64,000 bases of DNA from Desulfovibrionales bacterium (GTDB taxonomy: Bacteria; Desulfobacterota; Desulfovibrionia; Desulfovibrionales; Desulfovibrionaceae), in assembly GCA_030156255.1 (NCBI GenBank), contig JASGMV010000008.1:16544-80543 (forward strand). Direction: 5' to 3'. Below are positions 59,213 through 64,000 of the stretch, piece by piece. The notes beneath the pieces were generated by a model. It saw only the letters and a program-made list of their open reading frames with translations, did no database searches and was not told the origin of the DNA. Position 1 is the stretch's first letter. Every line of letters starts with the position of its first letter. A program made the translations under genes and the position numbers.

Positions 59213-60775
59213 ATGCAGCATCCACGACTCCAACAAGAAGCCTTGGGTTTGGGCGGCGACTTTACGGCCGTCTACATGTCCTTGCGCAACCTGCGCATGG
59301 TGGTGGACAAGCATCCCGACGCCCCTTGCCACGATTTCGTGGAGCGCGTGAGCCGGGAGCTGATGGACGTGCGCCATGCGGGACAGACCAACGCCCGGCT
59401 CATGTATCGGGAGGCCGCCCTTTGCCTGGCCATAGCCGCCCAGCGTTCGCCCGATCCCGCCGTCGCGGATCAGGCTTGGGAGGCGTTGCTTCATTGCGTT
59501 TTTGAATGCCGCGGCGTGAACCGGACCGAGGCGACCGCAGCCTTGGGCGAGATGGAGTTGGACATCCCCCGCGTGCGGGAAAGGATTCCCCGCTTGCATC
59601 CGCCCCAGGCGGAGCTCCCCAGGCTCATGGACCAAACCGGCGCGACGGGACCGCCCTCGTGGCATGGCAGGACCCTGATCTGGCCGTCCGGAAAAAACGT
59701 TATTTGCCTCAAAGTCCTGCGCCGGGAAGAACAGCTCATACAGCTGGCCAGAGAAAGCTGGTGGTCTACGTGGCTCGGCGAGCACGTTCCGGATGAGGAT
59801 TTTCGTCCACCAAGCCCTCTGGACGTCGCGCCGCTCGGATTGATCCTGGCTCCGGGGCTTGAAGGCTGCCCGAACCCTCAACACGAGTCCGGAGCGGCGC
59901 TTATCTACCGCGCTTCGCCCGATTATTTTCACTATCCCAACGACGAACGGCCCGGGATGCTGCCCGATCCCGAGTCGTTTTTAGCCATGATGGAGCGCGC
60001 GGCCAGACTGTGCGGCCGGACCATCAGCCTTGGCGCGGTCCATACCGCCATCGTCCCCTTGTTCCACAACCGCATTCAGGTCCAGAGAAGGCATGACGCC
60101 GGCGTCTATAGGTGGCGCAGGCCGGGGCGTTTGGACCGCTGGTTGGACAGTTGCCGGCATCCGAATTTCGGGCCTACGGGCCTGCGCGATTTCGAACACA
60201 TGAAGTCGGCCAGATCGGGCCGCAACCTTTTCACGGCGGCTGTCGAGCACATGATCGGTCTTTTGTTGACCGCGGGGAGTTATTTTCGAGCGAAGAACCC
60301 CCATTTGAGGGGATTCGACGCCGATGGACGCCCCGTGGACGCCAGGGATCTTTTTGATCCCCGCCTGCTGGCGCAGGCGGTGAAAACCGTGGTGGAAGGA
60401 TATCAGCGGGGAGTGGCCGGCGCGGAGCCGGCCGTCTTGCCTTTGGGGATCGACGCTCTCGTCGAGCGCATGATTGAGGAGATGGGAGTGGACCGGCACA
60501 TGGAGGAGTTCCTGCGGGTGGAGGACCAACTCGCCATGGACGAGGAAACCTTTCTGGCGACCCTTTATCGGCATGGCCTGAGCCCCGAGGAAGCGGCCGG
60601 CCGCGTTCGGGGCGAACAGGACATCCCACTGCTCACCGGCCCGCATCTCGGGCGGTTCAACGGGACCATGTGCTTGCCGGAGCTTGTGGAGTTTTCCTCC
60701 GTCAGCGCGGCTCTTTGCCTTTCCGTCAAACGCCGGCGGGCCGCCCCCAGCTCCGGCGAAAAACGACGAGTTTGA
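59213..60775 (+). CDS. SidJ-like pseudokinase (putative protein polyglutamylase)
   Basis: This 520-residue soluble protein has no obvious standard domain but shows a kinase-like residue pattern. A VICLK strand gives Lys167 with Glu173 six residues later; His285 and Tyr299 are 14 apart; Asn318 and Asp326 (in PNFGPTGLRDFEH) are eight apart. These spacings equal those I recall for the active-site residues of the Legionella effector SidJ (K367/E373, H492/Y506, N534/D542), a pseudokinase that glutamylates target proteins. Arg153 may match SidJ Arg352; the third acidic residue near 329 is a His here. No signal peptide. ATG 59213 is taken; a TTG at 59186 would add nine residues. Confidence 0.55.
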   Translation: MQHPRLQQEALGLGGDFTAVYMSLRNLRMVVDKHPDAPCHDFVERVSRELMDVRHAGQTNARLMYREAALCLAIAAQRSPDPAVADQAWEALLHCVFECRGVNRTEATAALGEMELDIPRVRERIPRLHPPQAELPRLMDQTGATGPPSWHGRTLIWPSGKNVICLKVLRREEQLIQLARESWWSTWLGEHVPDEDFRPPSPLDVAPLGLILAPGLEGCPNPQHESGAALIYRASPDYFHYPNDERPGMLPDPESFLAMMERAARLCGRTISLGAVHTAIVPLFHNRIQVQRRHDAGVYRWRRPGRLDRWLDSCRHPNFGPTGLRDFEHMKSARSGRNLFTAAVEHMIGLLLTAGSYFRAKNPHLRGFDADGRPVDARDLFDPRLLAQAVKTVVEGYQRGVAGAEPAVLPLGIDALVERMIEEMGVDRHMEEFLRVEDQLAMDEETFLATLYRHGLSPEEAAGRVRGEQDIPLLTGPHLGRFNGTMCLPELVEFSSVSAALCLSVKRRRAAPSSGEKRRV

Positions 60776-60846
60776 ACGCCCCTGGCCTTCCGGCCGTTGA
60801 GGCGTTATCCATAGGAAAAGGGTCCGCCCTTAAAAAGGAGTTCAAA

Positions 60847-61050
60847 ATGATCACGATCCATAAAAACGATGCGCCATTGAACCTGCATTGCCGCCAGTGC
60901 GGCAAGGACCTGGGCGCTTCCCGCACCTGCCTGCGCGTATTCCTGAAATGCCCGGCCTGCGGGGCGGCGTATCCGTTGGACGACTACGGGTGCGAAATCG
61001 ACGACGACCTTGAGGAAAGGCTGGCCGACATACCGCTCAATAGGCTCTGA
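60847..61050 (+). CDS. Small zinc-ribbon protein coupled to the transglycosylase gene
   Basis: This 67-residue protein (start MITIHKNDAPLNLHCRQCGK) has two Cys pairs, CRQC and CPAC, spaced as in rubredoxin- or zinc-ribbon folds, and an acidic C-terminus. AAAAAGGAG precedes the ATG at 60847. The stop codon overlaps the next start (TGATG), so it is translated together with the lytic transglycosylase. Its role is unknown; a regulatory or chaperone function is only a guess from the context. Confidence 0.78.
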   Translation: MITIHKNDAPLNLHCRQCGKDLGASRTCLRVFLKCPACGAAYPLDDYGCEIDDDLEERLADIPLNRL

Positions 61051-62009
61051 TGGCTTTTACGTCGCTTTTTCGTATGATGAGGCTGTTTTTATTACTGGCC
61101 TTGGTTAGTTTTCTGCTGGGAGGGAGTTTGTCGTGGGCGAAGACCGCAGACCCTTGGGCCGGCCTGAAAAAACGCCTGGAGCAGGATGGATGTGACCGCG
61201 CCTCGTTGGATGCGGCGTTTTCCAATAAAGACATGGTGTTCGATCCTACTTTCATGGCGCGCAAGATCAATACGCTGCTTCGTATCAAGATGCAGGCGTC
61301 CACAAAAAAGACGAAAACCGAGGCGGCGCGCAACGCTACGCCGCAGCCCGAGGTGTTGCCGAATTTTCTGAAGCCCGAATCTCTGGGCAAGGCCCGGCTC
61401 TACATGGCGCAGCATCCGGGCTTGTTGGATTCCATCCGAGACAAATACGGAATCCCTCCGGAAATCATGACCGCCTTTCTTTTGGTGGAGACGCATTTCG
61501 GGACCAACGTCGGCAAGCGCAGCGCTTTGTTGACGTTGGCGTCCATGGCCGCGGCGGACGACTACAGCGCCATCGAACCGTACATCAAACCGCCGGGGCC
61601 TTTGACGCCGACGTTAAAGAACTATTTGAAGAAACGTACGATTCAAAAATCGAATTGGGCTTATGAAGAGCTCAAGGCGCTTTTCGGCTACGCGAAAATG
61701 CTCGACATATCGCCTGCCGAGATTCCCGGCTCCCCCTACGGCGCCATTGGGATATGCCAGTTCATGCCCACCAGCGCTCTTGCGTACGGAGCGGACGGCG
61801 ACGGCGACGGCGACGTGGACTTGTTCGACAAGCAGGACGCCGTGCATTCCATGGCCAATTTTTTGAAAAAGAACGGTTGGCGGCCCAAACTGAGCGAAAA
61901 GGGCCAGCGGAAGGTCATCTACCGCTACAACCATTCCTGGCGCTACACCAACACCATTATGGCCGTGGCCGACAAACTGATGGAGCAGGAAGAACAAAAC
62001 CCAAAATAA
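61050..62009 (+). CDS. Lytic murein transglycosylase, MltB/Slt35-like
   Basis: This 319-residue protein has a signal peptide (hydrophobic to about residue 29, ending SWA) and the MltB core: DKYGIPPEIMTAFLLVETHFG with catalytic Glu147, then SALLTLASMAAAD, GAIGICQFMPTSALAYG and a D-x-D-x-D run (GADGDGDGDVDLFD) matching the EF-hand-like calcium site of Slt35. A final YNHSWRYTNTIMAVADKL is conserved. It cleaves peptidoglycan to 1,6-anhydro products in the periplasm. No lipobox Cys is seen, so it is soluble or loosely bound. Confidence 0.9.
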   Translation: MAFTSLFRMMRLFLLLALVSFLLGGSLSWAKTADPWAGLKKRLEQDGCDRASLDAAFSNKDMVFDPTFMARKINTLLRIKMQASTKKTKTEAARNATPQPEVLPNFLKPESLGKARLYMAQHPGLLDSIRDKYGIPPEIMTAFLLVETHFGTNVGKRSALLTLASMAAADDYSAIEPYIKPPGPLTPTLKNYLKKRTIQKSNWAYEELKALFGYAKMLDISPAEIPGSPYGAIGICQFMPTSALAYGADGDGDGDVDLFDKQDAVHSMANFLKKNGWRPKLSEKGQRKVIYRYNHSWRYTNTIMAVADKLMEQEEQNPK

Positions 62010-62076
62010 CCACGAACGGGATTTTGTTGCGGCCGGCGAGTCCGCAACGGATCGAGTTCAAAACAGGGAGATGCGT

Positions 62077-62505
62077 ATGAACAATAATCAATCGGTCTTG
62101 CCGCGGCCCAAACAGGTGTCCATTGCGGTCAAGCTGCTGTACGCCTGCATCGGGGTAGGCGTTTTGATCGACGCCGTGGCGCTGTTCCAGGCGGTGTCGC
62201 ACTATCAGGCGGAGATGAGCACACCGCTGCTTTCTTTTGTCGTGGGAGCGATTTTAGGCCTGGGGTTGCTGTTCCTGCTTGCGTACAAGATTGCTCAAAG
62301 AAGAAACTGGGCGCGGGTCATCTTCTTTATTTTGTTCTGCTTCAGCCTAGTGACGGCGGCGACCACGAACTGGCAAAACATGTCCTCCAATAAGCTCGGC
62401 TTCGGAGGTCTCGCCGTTCAGATCCTTCTGCAGCTCATCGCCGTTGTTCTGCTCCTAAGCCGCGACGCCAGAGCATGGTTTGCCGGAAAGAAAGAGGAAA
62501 AATAA
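62077..62505 (+). CDS. Small integral membrane protein of unknown function
   Basis: This 142-residue protein has four predicted membrane helices (about 15-40, 53-75, 82-100, 108-130) and a short Lys/Glu-rich tail. No family is recognised. Two ATGs are available; the one at 62077 is six bases from GGGAG (62066-62070), whereas 62071 abuts it, so 62077 is used. It lies 67 bases after the lytic transglycosylase and may share its transcript. Confidence 0.7.
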   Translation: MNNNQSVLPRPKQVSIAVKLLYACIGVGVLIDAVALFQAVSHYQAEMSTPLLSFVVGAILGLGLLFLLAYKIAQRRNWARVIFFILFCFSLVTAATTNWQNMSSNKLGFGGLAVQILLQLIAVVLLLSRDARAWFAGKKEEK

Positions 62506-62583
62506 AGCGCCTCCGTGCGCCGCAGGTTTTCGGAGAAACGTCGAAAGCCGCGATTGCGATCAGGCGGCTTTTGGCGGCGATAT

Positions 62584-62617
62584 GAAAAAACGGCGCAGAG
62601 CCCAAGCTCTGCGCCGT
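62584..62617 (-). terminator. Terminator of the DUF3089 hydrolase gene
   Basis: ACGGCGCAGAGC (62590-62601) pairs with its complement at 62606-62617 around CCAA. The minus strand continues into six T. Confidence 0.9.
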
Positions 62618-62645
62618 TTGACGTTGCATTCGCCGGGGGCGACGG

Positions 62646-63653
62646 CTACTTTTTGGCCGTTCCGTCGAGATAGGCGCGGATGCGTTCGACCGCGTTTTGC
62701 TCCAGATTGCGGAACCAAAAGGCGTAATCGTACTTGTGGTAAACTCCGTCCGGAAAGCTGCCCAAGGGGAGTTTGTCCGGAGGAGAAGCCAAAAGCGCGC
62801 CGGTTGCGGGGTCGCACTGTGCGCCGACGTAATGGGGGACTTCCCGTTCGATCTTGTCGGTTGCCTCGTTGAAGAACACCGCTCCAAGATTTTTGGACTT
62901 GTCCGCCTCCGCATTTGTCGTGGTCCAGATCAACGGATTCACGCAGGCCGCGCCGGGGCGCAGCACGGGCGAACCCGTAGCGCCGGGCGCCTGGGTGTTG
63001 TAGGTAATGACCACGCCGGTGTCGTCGGTTTTTTGGGCGATTTTAATCCATGGATATTGCTGCAAATCCTCGGGCGTGACGGAGTAACCGATGAGGTACG
63101 CGGCCACCAGCCTTTTTTGCAGGGCTGGCTCGAAAAACCGCCGGCGCAGCAAATCCAGCAGCACCACGGAACCCTGGCTGTCCCCGGCCAGGATGAACGG
63201 CCGGTCCGGATTGAGATACCTCAGGTAATAGTCGAAGGCTCGGTGGACGTCGTCCGCCCCGATGCGGAAATAGGGATCGTGAAACATGTCCTTTTTCGGA
63301 TCCAGCACGGTGAAGGACACCTGCCGGTAGAACGGCGCGAACAGGTTGGCTGATGGGCTGAATACCCCGGCCTGGGCCGTCAGCAGGTGCTCGGCGCGCC
63401 GGCGCAGGTCCTTGCGCCGGATGTCCATGTTTTTCGGATATGCTTCAGGATAAATCGTGGGGTAGACGTAAAAGACGTCCACCGGCTTGTCGATTTTTCC
63501 CGGCTTGGCGGCCCAATCCGAGGCCTGCGAATAGTCGGGGCAGGGGGGAATGGCGTCTTCCTTCTGCTGCGCGGACCCCATCGCCGCAGCCTTGGGCGCG
63601 CAAAGGAGAACAGGGGCGAAGCACAAGACGAGAATCAGAAAGGGTTTTAACAT
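62646..63653 (-). CDS. Secreted DUF3089 alpha/beta-hydrolase-like protein
   Basis: This 335-residue protein has a signal peptide (MLKPFLILVLCFAPVLLC) and the DUF3089 layout: KPVDVFYVYPT near residue 60, APFYRQVSF, and the nucleophile elbow AGDSQGS with Ser159, followed by a long AAYLIGYSVT strand. DUF3089 proteins are serine hydrolases of largely unknown substrate. AGGAG lies about ten bases before the ATG at 63653. It is flanked on both sides by terminators and stands alone. Confidence 0.85.
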   Translation of the reverse strand: MLKPFLILVLCFAPVLLCAPKAAAMGSAQQKEDAIPPCPDYSQASDWAAKPGKIDKPVDVFYVYPTIYPEAYPKNMDIRRKDLRRRAEHLLTAQAGVFSPSANLFAPFYRQVSFTVLDPKKDMFHDPYFRIGADDVHRAFDYYLRYLNPDRPFILAGDSQGSVVLLDLLRRRFFEPALQKRLVAAYLIGYSVTPEDLQQYPWIKIAQKTDDTGVVITYNTQAPGATGSPVLRPGAACVNPLIWTTTNAEADKSKNLGAVFFNEATDKIEREVPHYVGAQCDPATGALLASPPDKLPLGSFPDGVYHKYDYAFWFRNLEQNAVERIRAYLDGTAKK

Positions 63654-63753
63654 GCAGGGATGCTCCTGGAGTCTGATGCGGCGGTGTTGATGGGAAAATA
63701 GGGCCGTTACAATCCACATTACGTAGAAGAAATGAGAGGGCGGGGCAAGGCGT

Positions 63754-63786
63754 AAAAAAACCCGGCCGAATCCGACCGGGCTTTTT
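63754..63786 (-). terminator. Terminator downstream of the tRNA gene
   Basis: CCCGGCCG-AATC-CGACCGGG-like stem with A7 before and T5 after, usable in both directions; on the minus strand it ends the tRNA transcript. Confidence 0.85.
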
Positions 63787-63791
63787 CGCCG

Positions 63792-63868
63792 TGGTAGCGG
63801 GGGAGGGAATTGAACCCCCGACACTGCGGATATGAGCCGCATGCTCTAACCGTCTGAGCTACCCCGCC
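63792..63868 (-). tRNA. tRNA-Met (CAU), elongator type
   Basis: The 77-base minus-strand sequence folds into a cloverleaf: acceptor stem GGCGGGG with a terminal G-T pair, D-arm GCTC/GAGC, anticodon stem TGCGG/CCGCA around loop CTCATAT (anticodon CAT), and a T-arm with TTCAATT. CCA is encoded. The anticodon stem lacks the three G-C pairs of initiator tRNA. Ile2(CAU) is an alternative, since both have the CAU anticodon in the gene. Confidence 0.95.
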
Positions 63869-64000
63869 ACGTCTCGCGCCTTGCGAGAAGGGGATTTATA
63901 GACAGTTTCTCAACGCTTGGCAACCTTAAAATTTCAACCTTTCTTCCGCGTCATCCAAAAAAGGCGCTATCGTCCCTGTCCTCCCATAAAAAAGATCGGA

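Noticed and set aside
1..64000. CRISPR arrays, insertion sequences, integrases, phage genes, rRNA
   Set aside because: No periodic repeat-spacer pattern, no transposase or recombinase motifs and no rRNA-like sequence were found on reading both strands.

Overview
The window is a roughly 60% GC bacterial chromosome segment, most likely from a sulfate-reducing deltaproteobacterium of the Desulfovibrio group. The strongest pointers are a canonical DsrC (C-x10-C C-terminal arm, 41403-41720), an adenylate kinase whose LID carries the C129/H135/C151/C154 metal site known from Desulfovibrio gigas, and a c-type-heme sensor kinase. No IS element, integrase, CRISPR array or rRNA is visible; one tRNA lies at the right edge.

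Layout. 1-2000 (minus): end of an operon with an FtsX-like permease, a LolD/MacB-type ATPase and the start of a secreted M28-peptidase-like protein. 2086-8306 (minus): a tightly coupled glycan cluster of four glycosyltransferases (two of a COG4671-like type), a polysaccharide-deacetylase-like protein and a histidine phosphatase, with several ATGA overlaps. 8443-10659 (plus): methyltransferase and a ThiD-ThiN fusion. 10823-22505 (plus): a type VI secretion block, tssA-tssB-tssC-hcp-(42-aa ORF)-tssE-tssF-tssG-clpV-(258-aa unknown). It has tube, sheath, baseplate and recycling ATPase genes but no tssJ/K/L/M, vgrG or PAAR gene. It is followed by a decayed patch: a LysE/RhtB pseudogene with three frameshifts and a diverged duplicate of the 3' end of the 258-aa gene. 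23408-29385: DMT transporter with an AraC regulator, a ClC channel with CBS domains, and a large soluble tandem-Cache-like protein. 29386-30570: a long AT-rich intergenic region with terminators and one copy of a dispersed repeat. 30571-39507: mostly housekeeping (adk, tilS, lptF, lptG, engB, aroQ, efp, ftsK). 39566-44935: a phosphodiesterase-like protein, a TerC remnant, dsrC, an 896-aa TPR/membrane protein with a CCHC zinc knuckle, and a MoaE-like protein. 45020-56740: signalling region with an intact hybrid kinase, a hybrid kinase whose ATPase and HPt motifs are damaged, a cardiolipin synthase-like protein and a heme-c sensor kinase. 56975-63653: a glycosyltransferase, an HD phosphohydrolase, a protein whose residue spacing fits SidJ-type pseudokinase polyglutamylases, a zinc-ribbon protein coupled to a lytic transglycosylase, a small membrane protein and a DUF3089 hydrolase. 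63792-63868: tRNA-Met(CAU).

Most unusual items: the SidJ-like pseudokinase, the 42-aa ORF held between two strong stem-loops after hcp, the unknown gene after clpV with its duplicated tail, the CCHC-knuckle protein, and the pair of kinases with a heme-binding sensor and a broken phosphorelay. All similarity statements come from reading motifs, not from database searches.
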